NCBI GenBank assembly: GCA_963741305.1
Contig: CAVUHL010000003.1
Coordinates: forward strand, 7,068,001 to 7,132,000
DNA length: 64,000 nt
Direction: 5' to 3'
Source: DATMER01 sp963741305
GTDB lineage: Bacteria > Acidobacteriota > Thermoanaerobaculia > Multivoradales > UBA5704
Each line of letters starts with the position of its first letter. Position 1 is the stretch's first letter. The notes under the pieces are model-generated. The model was not told the origin of the DNA, searched no databases, and worked only from the letters and a program-made list of their open reading frames with translations. Position numbers and translations under genes: made by a program. Shown piece by piece: positions 9,226-17,837 of the stretch.

Positions 9226-9975
9226 TCAGGCGGGCGCTCCCCGGCTGCCGGTGATGCGCAGGAAGAGGTCCGACAGCGTCGCCTCGCCGCTCGCGGCCGT
9301 CATCTCCCGCGGTGCCCCGAGAGCCGCGAGCTGCCCCTGGTGGAGGATGCCCACCCGGTCGCAGACCCTCTCGACGACCTCCAGGATGTGGGACGAGTAG
9401 ACGACGCAGCCTCCCTGATCGGCACGCTTGCGGAGCAAATCCTTGAGCGCGGCCTGCGCCTGGACGTCCAATCCGTCCAGCGGCTCGTCCAGGAGGAGGA
9501 CCGTGGGGTCGTGCTGGAGCGCGGCAATCAAAAGGAGCTTCTGCCGCATCCCCTTGGAGTACTCGCCGATCGTCCGGAACAGGTCGGTCTCCATGGCGAA
9601 CGAGCCCACCAAGGCGGCGCGGCGCTCCGCGGCGATTTCGACAGGGACGCGGTGGAGGTCGCGCACGAGATCGAGGAACTCCTCGCCGGACAGGACCTCG
9701 TAGAGATCGGCCCCCTCGGGCACGTAGCCGATGATCTTGCGCACCTCGTTGGGCTCGGCGATGAGATCGTGGCCGCCGACGCGCGCCGTGCCCGCGCTCG
9801 GCCGGAGCAGGGTCGCCAGCATCTTGAGCGTGGTCGACTTGCCGGCGCCGTTCGTCCCCAGCAGGCCGAACACCTCGCCCGCCGGGATCTCCAGCGAGAG
9901 CTCGCGGACCGCTGGCCGTCCTCCGTACTCGCGGGTGAGACCTTCCAGCAGGATCATCGGTTCCATGGACGGCAT
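9226..9975 (-). CDS. ABC transporter ATP-binding protein
   Basis: A 249-residue nucleotide-binding subunit of an ABC-2-type exporter. The Walker A is GTNGAGKST (about residues 39-47), the Q-loop region is IIGYVPEG, the signature is EYSKGMRQK (an ABC-2 variant of LSGGQ), the Walker B is TVLLLDEPLDGLD, and the H-switch is YSSHILE. Three in-frame Met codons (9975, 9966, 9957) precede the conserved ILLEGLTREYGG, so the exact start is uncertain. It is divergent from the cytochrome c gene with only about 40 bp between starts, and so shares a promoter region with it. Confidence 0.92.
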   Translation of the reverse strand: MPSMEPMILLEGLTREYGGRPAVRELSLEIPAGEVFGLLGTNGAGKSTTLKMLATLLRPSAGTARVGGHDLIAEPNEVRKIIGYVPEGADLYEVLSGEEFLDLVRDLHRVPVEIAAERRAALVGSFAMETDLFRTIGEYSKGMRQKLLLIAALQHDPTVLLLDEPLDGLDVQAQAALKDLLRKRADQGGCVVYSSHILEVVERVCDRVGILHQGQLAALGAPREMTAASGEATLSDLFLRITGSRGAPA

Positions 9976-10015
9976 TATGATGGAGGCTCAACCTTTCTCC
10001 GAAGGGAGGAGCAGC

Positions 10016-10549
10016 ATGAGAAAACCGTGGGTCGTTGCTCTATCGGTGATCGGATGTGCGGCTTTGTTCAACCTTCCTCAAGCTTCGGGCCAGAACAGGG
10101 ACCCCGAGCAGGACCGGATCAACCGGGGATTCCAGATCTCGCCCGTGAAGCTGAAGCTCAAGGGCCGGGACCGCGCGCTCGTCGGCCTGGGCAGCTACAT
10201 CGTCAACGCTCAGGGCGGCTGCAACGACTGCCACACCAACCCGCCTTACGCGCCGGGGGGGAACCCGTTCGAAGGGGAGCCGGAGCAGATCAACGTCGAC
10301 GGCTATCTGGCAGGCGGCGTGGAGTTCGGGCCGTTCACCTCCGCCAACATCACGCCGGATGCGGACGGCCTCCCCGCGGGCCACACCTTCCAGGAGTTCA
10401 AGCGCCTGATGCGGACCGGGCACGATCCCGACCGTCACCCCCAGTTCGGCCCTCTGCTCCAGGTGATGCCCTGGCCGGTCTACGCGCACATGACCGACCG
10501 GGACCTCAAGGCGATCTACGAGTACCTGAGCGCCATCCCCTCGCACTAA
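10016..10549 (+). CDS. Secreted monohaem cytochrome c
   Basis: A 177-residue exported electron-transfer protein. The ATG at 10016 follows GGGAGGA by five bases; a longer open frame upstream runs antisense through the ABC ATPase and is not coding. The signal peptide ends near QASG (about residue 25). A single c-type haem motif, CNDCH (in GGCNDCHTNPP), lies near residue 65. A likely axial methionine lies in VMPWPVYAHMTDRDLKAIY, the typical end of class-I cytochrome c domains. The physiological partner is not evident from its neighbours. Confidence 0.85.
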   Translation: MRKPWVVALSVIGCAALFNLPQASGQNRDPEQDRINRGFQISPVKLKLKGRDRALVGLGSYIVNAQGGCNDCHTNPPYAPGGNPFEGEPEQINVDGYLAGGVEFGPFTSANITPDADGLPAGHTFQEFKRLMRTGHDPDRHPQFGPLLQVMPWPVYAHMTDRDLKAIYEYLSAIPSH

Positions 10550-10568
10550 AGACGATGCGTTTCATGTA

Positions 10569-10591
10569 GGGGCGGCCCTTGTGGCCGCCCT
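10569..10591. terminator. Hairpin after cytochrome c gene
   Basis: GGGCGGCC and GGCCGCCC flank a five-base loop (CTTGT) about 20 bp after the cytochrome c stop. There is no clear T-tract, so Rho-independent activity is uncertain. Confidence 0.5.
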
Positions 10592-10632
10592 CCGGAAGGG
10601 CACCCACAAGGGGCATAGGCGCTAACTTAAAC

Positions 10633-10679
10633 AGCCCTGGAGGGGCTGAACCCGTCTAGCCTGGGGTTTCAACCCCAGG
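10633..10679. repeat. Two small palindromes upstream of DUF2007 gene
   Basis: AGCCCCTCC-type (10633-10647) and CCTGGGG-TTTCAA-CCCCAGG (10660-10679) hairpins lie in the 183-bp gap before the DUF2007 gene. The second type is often seen as a dispersed intergenic palindrome in GC-rich genomes. No other function is visible. Confidence 0.45.
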
Positions 10680-10732
10680 CGGAGTGAGCAAGTTGCTCCT
10701 AGAGATTCAGGCGACGGGCGGAGGTATTGCGC

Positions 10733-11092
10733 ATGAGTGAGAAACTCCAAACCGTTGCGACCTTCAACGACCTGACACAGGCACAGGGTGCCCGAGCGGT
10801 GCTGGAATCTGCTGGCATTGAGAGCATGCTGCAGGACGAGAGTACCGGCAGCATCGATTGGGGCCTCATGCCCGCCATGGGTGGCCTCCGGCTTCAGGTT
10901 GCCGTCGGCGATGCAGCAGGCGCTCGCGAGGCCCTCGGCTCCTTCGAGTCGGCTGCTCCCGAAGCGGACGATCCCGAAGAGGTCGAGCACCGGGAAGCAT
11001 CCCGGCGGCGTAAGCGGCTCGTAGGCCTGGTCTCATTCTTCATTCTCTTCCTGCCGATGCTCATCGGATTCATCGTCGCCTGGTTTTTTTGA
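10733..11092 (+). CDS. DUF2007-type small membrane protein
   Basis: A 119-residue protein. The N-terminal 70 residues match the DUF2007 'putative signal-transducing' fold (TVATFNDLTQAQGARAVLESAGIES, then LRLQVAVGDAAGAREAL). An acidic/basic linker leads to a single C-terminal transmembrane helix (about residues 98-119, FFILFLPMLIGFIVAWFF). The ATG at 10733 has GGAGG eight bases upstream; the TTG two codons earlier is less likely. The biochemical role of the family is not established. Confidence 0.75.
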   Translation: MSEKLQTVATFNDLTQAQGARAVLESAGIESMLQDESTGSIDWGLMPAMGGLRLQVAVGDAAGAREALGSFESAAPEADDPEEVEHREASRRRKRLVGLVSFFILFLPMLIGFIVAWFF

Positions 11093-11214
11093 ATCCTGGT
11101 TGATGGATACGCGCTTCCGGACAAACTGGGCCACCACCATTAAACGCCAGTGTGTGAGTAGTTGGGTGGCTCTTTCCGAGATACGCAGGGGAGGTTTGCA
11201 GGTCCGCCAGGTAC

Positions 11215-11309
11215 ACGCCTTCCTTCGGAGACCAGAGCCCCTTTCCGAGAGGGGGACGGCGGAGTCCTTGGACTCGGAGGCCGCCGTCCCGTTTCAGTTT
11301 TCAAAGAAC
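11215..11309. repeat. Left arm of approximately 95-bp inverted repeat
   Basis: This arm is the imperfect reverse complement of 11764-11856. Conserved blocks include GGAGACCAG, GGACGGCGG, GTCCTTGGAC, CGGAGGCC and TTTTCAAAGAAC, in the same order. Together the arms bracket array A (11310-11690). The 120 bp before it (11093-11214) shows nothing recognisable. Confidence 0.7.
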
Positions 11310-11690
11310 CGGGCGGCTCCACGGAGCCTCCCGCCAACCGCTCCCGAGCGTCAGCCGATCGTCCGGGAGCCTCGGCCAGCCGTTGCCGGCGATCCGCCAG
11401 CTCTGGCGCGAGTCCGGCCAACGGTTGCCGGCTGTCCGCCGCTCCTGGCCGGCCCTCGGCTGCTCCTGGCCGAACCTCGGAGATGCTTCCCGGCCATCCG
11501 CCAGTCCAAGCCGGTGTTCCGCCATCTTCCGCGGAGACCCGGCCGGCTCCTGCCGGCCTTCCGCTGACCCTTGCCGGCCTTCGGCAACCTCTGGCCGAAG
11601 ACCGGCAGCTACTCCCGAAGGCCGGCCAGTCTTGGCCAACCCTCGGCGTCCGTTCGCCGAAGCTCGGCAAAACCACCGGAACGGCCGAGA
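11310..11690. repeat. Array A: degenerate tandem repeat, period about 21 bp
   Basis: At least fourteen consecutive, strongly diverged units of 20-22 bp can be phased, roughly following CGGCnnCnnnTGGCCGnnnTC, each with a short internal inverted repeat (CGGCCA...TGGCCG). All six frames are fairly open because of the composition and period; those ORFs are low-complexity and not considered genes. The structure parallels arrays B (35.0 kb) and C (44.2/48.4 kb), though the unit sequence differs. Confidence 0.65.
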
Positions 11691-11763
11691 GGATGCCACA
11701 GAACTGACATTGCGTCAACTATTGACTCAACGATCCGCGCAGGCTATCGTCTGCGCTGCTGTA

Positions 11764-11856
11764 GTTCTTTGAAAATTGAAGAGGACGGCTGGCCTCCGTG
11801 TCCAAGGACGCCGCCGTCCGCCCAAATGAAGGGGACCTGGTCTCCAGGGAAGCCGT
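11764..11856. repeat. Right arm of approximately 95-bp inverted repeat
   Basis: Partner of 11215-11309, beginning GTTCTTTGAAAATTGAAG and ending CTGGTCTCCAGGGAAGC. The remaining gap up to the next gene (11857-12025) contains no further feature that can be supported beyond a small CGCGCATCCGCGAGG palindrome near 11918. Confidence 0.7.
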
Positions 11857-12025
11857 GCGTCGGCTCCGGGGGAGGCCGGGACGGGGGCGTGTGCCCGTCG
11901 ATTTTCCCTCCCACCTCGCGCATCCGCGAGGTGCCGAGCCCGGAGCCGATCTGTTGTTGTCTCCCTGGGAGCGCCGGCGTCCCGCCGGCATCCTTGGATA
12001 AGCGGGACCAAGGTAGAATCTCGCT

Positions 12026-12340
12026 ATGCCAACCGATCTCCTGGAAAAAGCCCTGATGCTCAGCGTCCAGGAGAGGCTTCAATTGGCGGAGGAGATCTGG
12101 GACTCGATTGCGACGACACGAGATGCCGTTCCATTGGCCCAAGCTCAGATCCCGGAGCTCGATCGACGCAACGCCAATCTTGAAGCAAGCCCTGGAACTG
12201 GTCTCTTGTCGCTAAGGGCGGGCATCCGACGCGCTCAAGCGATGGTTAGGTCCTACATCCCCGAAGGTCGCCGACTCTCGGACGAACTGATCGAGATGCG
12301 CCGCTCCGAAGGTAAATCGGAAGAGATGGCCAAGGAGTGA
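12026..12340 (+). CDS. Addiction-module antitoxin-like protein, possibly chimeric or degraded
   Basis: A 104-residue ORF. The first 50 residues resemble addiction-module antitoxins of the Unstab_antitox type (LLEKALMLSVQERLQLAEEIWDSI, then VPLAQAQIPELDRR). The usual short tail is replaced by an unrelated middle part, and the last 35 residues (MVRSYIPEGRRLSDELIEM) look like the C-terminal toxin-binding tail of another antitoxin type. It may be a fusion of two antitoxin remnants. No RelE/ParE-type toxin follows; the next gene, 22 bp downstream, is the STAND nuclease. It is probably AT-richer than the backbone, like that gene. Confidence 0.5.
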   Translation: MPTDLLEKALMLSVQERLQLAEEIWDSIATTRDAVPLAQAQIPELDRRNANLEASPGTGLLSLRAGIRRAQAMVRSYIPEGRRLSDELIEMRRSEGKSEEMAKE

Positions 12341-14305
12341 GGAAGTAGGAAGATCACGGCTGATGGCACGGTACCGCTTAGAATCCCTCTCTAGCCAGGA
12401 CTTCGAAGAACTGGTTCGTGATCTTTTGCAGGCGGAGTGGAAGGTCGCGCTCGAATCCTTCCGCAGTGGCCGTGATCATGGGATCGATTTGCGATACGTG
12501 GCGACCGATAAGGGCTCGACGATTGTCCAATGCAAGCACTACGCTACCTCGGGCTTTGTCAAGCTGCTGGCGCATCTGCGTGACGGCGAACTACCTAAGA
12601 TTCGACGTTTGGCTCCGACCCGCTACGTCGTGGCAACCTCTGTCAGTCTCACTCCCGGCAATAAGAATCAAATCGTAGCGGCGCTTCAACCGTTCGTGTT
12701 GACTGTTCGGGATGTCTACGGTGCGGACGATCTTGAGGGTCTCCTCAGTCATCACCCCGAAGTCGAGCGCGCTAACTTCAAGCTATGGCTCACAAGCACG
12801 AGTGTTCTCGATAGAGTGCTTCACAATGCGACGGTGTGCCAGACAGATTTTGAGATTGACCGCGTCCACCGCAAGTTGCCTCTGTTTGTGAAGAGCGACG
12901 CTTACCTGCGCGCGCAGGATATCCTCAGCCAAAGTCGAATTGTTGTCGTGACGGGCCCTCCAGGGATAGGCAAGACCACGCTGGCCGAGGTGCTTCTTTT
13001 TGCTCACTTGGAAGATGGGTATGAGCCGGTCGTGATCAAGGCGGAAATTGCCGAAGCGAAAGCTCTCTTCAAGCCTGCGCACAGGCAAGTTTTCTACTAC
13101 GACGACTTCTTGGGTCAGACATTCTTGGGTGACCGTCGCGAATACCTTGGCAGGAATCAGGACGCGGCGATGGTGGATTTCATGGAGATGGTCCGACTGT
13201 CACCCGACTCCCGGTTCATTCTCACGACCCGGGAGCATATATTGAGAGGCGCGCTCCAGATCTCGGAGCGACTTGCCCATAGCCCGATTTTGGAGCACCG
13301 TTGTATCTTGGAGCTGAATGACTATTCATATGGGCACCGGGCTCGGCTTCTTTACAACCACCTCTACTTCAGTGACCTGCCGCCAGAGTATAAGGCTGAA
13401 GCGCTGAAGGATGACTTTTTCCTTGACATCATTAAGCACGAACACTTCAATCCGAGAGTGATCGAGTGGCTGTCTGCCTATTCACGCCTGAGGCAGACTC
13501 CCGCGTATGATTATAGGGCGCACGTATCGGCCCTGCTGAAAGCACCAGAGATGATCTGGGCTCACGCGTTCCGTCAGCAGATCTCGGACGCCGCTCGCCG
13601 CGTCCTTCTCAGCTTCGAGACGCTGGGTGGCTTGACTGACACGGTGGACTTAGAGCCTGCATTCGTTGCTCTTCACCACCACGATGCTGCCAAGTACCAT
13701 GCCCAAATCCGGGCGGGAGACTTCCGCCGTGCGCTTCAAGAATTGGATGGTGCTTTTCTATCGTATAGCAAGGGAAAGGCGAGCTATCTGAATCCCTCTG
13801 TCCGGGAGTGCGTAGCCTCGGTGATTACCGAAGAGCGCGAGATCGCCGAAGATCTCGTCGAATCGGCAGTACGTTTCAGGCAGATCGTGAACCTTTGGGA
13901 GCTTGGCTCTGCCCGACCTAGCAGCCAACTCAGGTCGGTCCTAACGAAAAATACCGATCTTCTCTGTCAATCGCTCTCGCGTCTGCTAAAGGGACCATCG
14001 ATGCGGTGGGAGAAGCTGGCGGATGAAATTCGGGCAGGCTACCCAATCGATATAGGCTATGAGGGCAGGATTGGATTCCTTGCGGAAGTGGCTGCGTGTC
14101 ACAAGTCACCGAGACTCTCCGTGATGGCTGCTGAGCTAACAGAGGTTCTTGTTGAAGAGTGGAACCCGCAACCGGTGGATGATTTCGGTGCGATGCTTCG
14201 GCTACTAACCGCGATCATGGAAAATCAGTGGTTCTTCGATAACGGAGGACGCGAAATATACCGAAGGCTCTTGGATGAGGTTCTGGAGCAAATTGCCTCC
14301 GCTAG

Positions 14306-16038
14306 CCCGGATTTCTCACCACGGGTCTCACCGCGGTAGTTTGCGCGTCCACGACCGGTTCGGGTGGCGCACTGCCACGGATAGTGCGCCACTGCGCACC
14401 CTCGTGGCCGCCCAAGCAAACGCAAGAAGAGCGTAAGTCGCGGGCAGTTGCTCGCCCGATGCACGCTCCTACGACCGACCAGAGACACCTCAGCCTGGAG
14501 AGGTTTGGACAAGAGCGGATTTCTGACGACAGATCAGGCCAGCGCGGGATGGCTTGCCCGCAACTGATTGACGATCCGCGCAAACAGGGCCGCATTGGGG
14601 TGGGAACTGGACAAATGTACCCAGACGCGCCGCACCGTCACTTTGATCTGAGCGCCAATCTTGAGCAGCTTGATGCGAATCGTGTCACAGCGCGCCTGAG
14701 CCAGATCGGTGCCTGCCAGGCCCAGACGGCGCAGTTCATTGAGCAGAACGTAGGCCACCGAGGAAAACCATAGACGCGCCTGATTGCTGGTCAAGTGATG
14801 AGTTGAGGTGCGGTCGGCAAACAGACACAACTGCTGCTCTTTGATACGATTCTCCATCTCGCCACGGGCACAATACAGCTTCTCGTAAAGCATCTGAGCA
14901 CTCCACTGTTCGCTGCTCAGTGAGGTCACAAGGAAGCGCGGGTTGGCGCCCTTGGCCAAGTGCTCGGCTTTGCCAATCACACGCCGCTGCTGAGACCAAC
15001 TTTTCTTGGTGCGGTAGACAAAATCCTTGAACACGCGCGCCGCCTTGCCGGATTCTTCGAACTGCGCACGAGCCTGCTCCAACTCTCCCCCGAGAGCGCG
15101 CTGCAGCCGAGCATTGCGCGCCAGACCGAAGACAAAGTCCACGCCGTGGCTCTCGCACCAACTCATCAGCTCTTCACGCGCAAACCCCGAATCTCCACGT
15201 ACGATGATGCGCACCTCAGGCCACCTGTCGCGAACCCGTGACACGATGCGCTCGAGCTCGCTGACCGCACCGCAAGATGCATCGACGTTGGCCTGCCGCA
15301 GACGGGCGCACAACAGGTGAGAGCCGCAAAAAATATACAACGGAAGGTAACAGTACCCACCGTAGTAGCCATGGAAGAAACGGCCTTCCTGCTCGCCATG
15401 CAGAGGATCGTCGGTAGCGTCGAGATCCAGCACGATTTCTGCCGGAGCCTTCCGATAGGAGGCCAGGAAGACATCAACGAAAAAGCGGTCAGCCGCCTCG
15501 GGATCGAGGATGATCTTGCGATAGCGATCCTGCTTCACAGCCCCCCATTCCAAACGGTTCAACGTACTCTTGCCGGCCAGTGGTTTGCCACGGTCCTGCT
15601 CTTGGCGACGGTCGCTACCGGTCGGATCGGCCTTGCCGGCCACCGCCGCCAGCAGCGGATCGCTGCGCAGCTCGTCGTGGTCATTGAGATCCTCGTAGCC
15701 AAGAGCCAGCCCAAACACACGCTGACGCACCAACTCCACGACGCTGTGCTCGACCAGGGCTGGATTGCGGTGATCCTCGAAACAGGCCGCAAACTCCTCC
15801 AACAGCCCCAAGCGTCGGTCCACCTCGGATAACAGCAAGACACCGCCATCCGAGCTTAGGGTACCGCCGTCGAATGACGCCACCACCGTCCGCCGAGTCA
15901 ACCCTTGAAACTCAAGCTGCGGAAAGGTACAGTCTGTCGTCACGGGGCTATCCTCCCTTTGTGGTACAAGTGCTTGTTGACACGACACTTATACCACCGG
16001 AGGTAGCCCCTTTTCATGTCCTCGGTGAGAAATCCGGG
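14306..16038 (-). mobile_element. IS1380-like insertion sequence
   Basis: The ends are inverted repeats CCCGGATTTCTCACC (14306-14320) and its complement (16024-16038). Both are flanked by CTAG (14302-14305 and 16039-16042), which fits a 4-bp target duplication, although CTAG is itself palindromic and could be part of longer termini. Length is about 1.73 kb with a single transposase gene on the minus strand. About 210 bp between the left end and the transposase stop are non-coding. It splits the STAND nuclease gene. Confidence 0.85.
14534..15943 (-). CDS. IS1380-family transposase
   Basis: A 469-residue DDE transposase. The GTG at 15943 is preferred because GGGAGGA lies just before it; an in-frame GTG at 15988 would add 15 residues with no ribosome site. 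Family landmarks are FDGGTLSSDGGVLLL near the N-terminus, the first catalytic region LDLDATDDPLHGEQEGRF, RGDSGFAREELMSW for the second aspartate, and ENRIKEQQLCLFADRTS for the glutamate. The full length and intact motifs suggest an active or recently active element. Confidence 0.9.
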   Translation of the reverse strand: MTTDCTFPQLEFQGLTRRTVVASFDGGTLSSDGGVLLLSEVDRRLGLLEEFAACFEDHRNPALVEHSVVELVRQRVFGLALGYEDLNDHDELRSDPLLAAVAGKADPTGSDRRQEQDRGKPLAGKSTLNRLEWGAVKQDRYRKIILDPEAADRFFVDVFLASYRKAPAEIVLDLDATDDPLHGEQEGRFFHGYYGGYCYLPLYIFCGSHLLCARLRQANVDASCGAVSELERIVSRVRDRWPEVRIIVRGDSGFAREELMSWCESHGVDFVFGLARNARLQRALGGELEQARAQFEESGKAARVFKDFVYRTKKSWSQQRRVIGKAEHLAKGANPRFLVTSLSSEQWSAQMLYEKLYCARGEMENRIKEQQLCLFADRTSTHHLTSNQARLWFSSVAYVLLNELRRLGLAGTDLAQARCDTIRIKLLKIGAQIKVTVRRVWVHLSSSHPNAALFARIVNQLRASHPALA

Positions 16039-16405
16039 CTAGAGCTGAGGACTGGCTTCATATCCTTGCCTTTTCTGCGAGGGCGATCGAGTGGAGCGAA
16101 GCCGACGATAATCAACTGGAAATTGCACTCCGGCAGTACGAGCAAAATGGTGCCAGAGGAGAACGCTACGATTGCTCTAGCGTTGAAGAGTTAACGGCAT
16201 TGTGTGAGTCGCTCGAGCAGCTCCAGAGTGATTGCGGCTTTGATCTTGAGCGTCAGATTGAGCTGCTCAACGAGAAGATCGCTGAGGACGAGGAGCGGTC
16301 TCACTACCTTGGAAGGGGGAGCGGGTACTCGCGAGCCCGGACGCCCGCCGGCCTTGACCTCGTCACGGATGACGAAGTGCGGGAGATTTTCCGGACGCTC
16401 CGTGA

Positions 16406-16885
16406 CTAGGGAACACTTTCCCCCAAGATCGCTTCCAATTCGGCGATTGCTTCCCAGTCTTTGGCGCGTCCGGCCGCACGCTTGACCTGAATCAACCGCT
16501 TCAAATCAAGGCACTGACACTCGACCTCGAAGATGCGGACGGATGAGCTGTCGGGGAGCAGCTGGTCATAGGTTCCATTCCCGGCGATCTCTCCGAGGAG
16601 ATCAATGTCTCCAAGGATGGTCGTCAGGGTGAAGTTAAGGCCGCGTTCAAGGGTTTCGGCGTCCCACCGGAACGGCAACCCTGGAGGAGCCCCTCTCAGG
16701 TAGGGCTTGCAGGGTGCCAGCGCCGAGGCGAGCCGTGCCAGATTCTCGGGATCCCGGGAGTACACGACATCGATATCGAGGGTGAGACGCGTAGCGCCGT
16801 GGACTGTTGCGGCTACGCCGCCCACGAGGATAAAACGGACCCCACCCTCCGTCAGGATCTGGAGGAGACGCCCGAAGTCGGTCAC
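16406..16885 (-). CDS. Nucleotidyltransferase (MNT/AbiEii-type toxin-like)
   Basis: A 159-residue minimal nucleotidyltransferase. The pol-beta motif is present as VGGVAATVHG followed by RLTLDIDVV, with the two metal-binding aspartates in DID. Such proteins occur as toxins or as RNA/protein-modifying enzymes in two-gene modules. Its stop codon overlaps that of the STAND gene (shared CTAG at 16406-16409). Its start overlaps the preceding 62-codon gene by 4 bp (ATGA), so the two are translationally coupled. The target is unknown. Confidence 0.75.
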   Translation of the reverse strand: MTDFGRLLQILTEGGVRFILVGGVAATVHGATRLTLDIDVVYSRDPENLARLASALAPCKPYLRGAPPGLPFRWDAETLERGLNFTLTTILGDIDLLGEIAGNGTYDQLLPDSSSVRIFEVECQCLDLKRLIQVKRAAGRAKDWEAIAELEAILGESVP

Positions 16886-17070
16886 TTCCTGGACCGGGCC
16901 TCCCGGCCGGCCCTGCGCAGTTCCTCAGCGAAGCGCTGAAGCTCCATCAGCTTGCGGACGCGCTCCTCCGGGGTACGCTTCAGGTTCTCCCGAATCAGGG
17001 TCATGTCCAGATCTTTCTTGTAGAACTCGATGACCGGGTCGGGAGGAAGGTCGTCAAATGGGCCTGACAT
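16882..17070 (-). CDS. Small partner of the nucleotidyltransferase (antitoxin-like)
   Basis: A 62-residue charged helical protein (DDLPPDPVIEFYKKDLD, then TPEERVRKLMELQRFAEEL) located directly upstream of and overlapping the nucleotidyltransferase gene. Small proteins with this pattern recur next to such enzymes and are presumed antitoxins or adaptors. The assignment rests on context; there is no DNA-binding motif. Confidence 0.65.
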   Translation of the reverse strand: MSGPFDDLPPDPVIEFYKKDLDMTLIRENLKRTPEERVRKLMELQRFAEELRRAGREARSRK

Positions 17071-17130
17071 GCCTTACATCGTAAGCACTTCCCACCACTA
17101 CTGCAAACTCCCAATCCGTCGACGACCAAC

Positions 17131-17369
17131 CGGCCCAACGGGCCGGCAGAATCCAGCCCAGGGCTGCGGCCGCAGGCCAATGCCCTGGGAAAACAAGAGT
17201 CACATCCGGTGCGGCCTGAAGGGCCGCGAGAACCTGTCGAACGACGCTACCTGTGGGAGGCGAGCCTCTCGCGGCCTTTCAGGCCGCACGGGTTTTGTCG
17301 GCTTTTCTCCCCAGGGCATTGGCCTGCGGCCGCAGCCCTGGGCTAAGCTCTCCCGGCCCGTCGGGCCGG
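17131..17369. repeat. Large imperfect palindrome (REP/MITE-like)
   Basis: The left arm (17131-17230) and right arm (17266-17369) are reverse complements over most of their length. Shared blocks are CAGCCCAGGGCTGCGGCCGC, AGGCCAATGCCCTGGG and GTGCGGCCTGAA/GGCCGCGAG. The centre is a short loop with CTGTGGGAGGCGAGCCTCTCG. It occupies the whole 353-bp gap between the antitoxin-like gene and the next CDS; open frames inside it are by-products. It looks like a non-autonomous repeat. Confidence 0.75.
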
Positions 17370-17423
17370 CCTGCATACCTCGAAGTGGTTGTTACGAGAG
17401 GAGACCGCCTTCAAGGCGGATCT

Positions 17424-17837
17424 TCATGCCGTCCGGATTCCAAGCCAGTCGATTTCGGCGATGTCCAACGCCTCTCGATCGGTATGCACGACGTAGAGCT
17501 CGCGTTGCGGGGATCTGCGGTGCATCTCTTGGTAGCTCTTTATGGCAGTCCCCGCTTCTTGGGAAGCATCCAGCACCGCAATGTCGTCCAGGATTCTCTT
17601 GCCTTCCGAGGAGTGAGCTGCGATCGCCTCGACCAGAAGCCATTGCCGGGGGAACTGGCGCCGAATCTCTTCCCACGACCCCCGGCCTCGCCGCTTGCTC
17701 ACGTCTACGGCGGAGGCGCGTTCCAGGTATTGCCGGACTGCCTCTTCGACAAGCTCAGGGACTTGGCAGCTCCGGCTCTCGGCCAAGTCGCGAAGTTTCC
17801 TCTCAACGCTAGTCGGTAACTCGAAAGTCATGGACAT
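17424..17837 (-). CDS. Probable RHH antitoxin fused to a conserved domain of unknown function
   Basis: A 137-residue protein. Residues 1-45 form a likely ribbon-helix-helix unit (MTFELPTSVERKLRDLAE, then VPELVEEAVRQYLER). Residues about 60-137 are a separate conserved-looking module (WLLVEAIAAHSSEGKRILDD, then YQEMHRRSPQRELYVVHTDR, ending EIDWLGIR) whose function I do not know. The likely start is the Met at 17837 (or 17831). No toxin gene follows; the sequence downstream is the large palindrome, so a partner may have been lost. Confidence 0.6.
   Translation of the reverse strand: MSMTFELPTSVERKLRDLAESRSCQVPELVEEAVRQYLERASAVDVSKRRGRGSWEEIRRQFPRQWLLVEAIAAHSSEGKRILDDIAVLDASQEAGTAIKSYQEMHRRSPQRELYVVHTDREALDIAEIDWLGIRTA

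Larger units (their letters stand above)
12363..16409 (+). pseudogene. Mrr-nuclease/STAND NTPase (probable anti-phage), interrupted by an IS
   Basis: The intact part encodes a PD-(D/E)xK nuclease of Mrr type (residues about 1-130; GIDLRYV with D42 and IVQCKHY with Q56/K58) joined to a STAND P-loop NTPase: Walker A GPPGIGKTT (198-206), Walker B VFYYDD (about 243-248), sensor-like FILTTRE (about 285), then a helical C-terminus. This architecture is that of nSTAND-type antiviral proteins. Upstream of 14306 the frame is native; the last residues of the present ORF (stop at 14339) are IS-derived. After the IS the frame resumes at 16043 and runs to the stop at 16407-16409. Joining 12363-14305 to 16043-16409 gives exactly 770 codons without a stop. 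As it stands, the product lacks about 122 C-terminal residues, perhaps the sensor end. GC is visibly lower than in the neighbouring backbone, which suggests transfer. Confidence 0.82.

Noticed and set aside
11140..11718. Overlapping ORFs of 130-190 residues around array A.
   Set aside because: Low-complexity translation of repeats in several frames at once, with no start signal or family resemblance.
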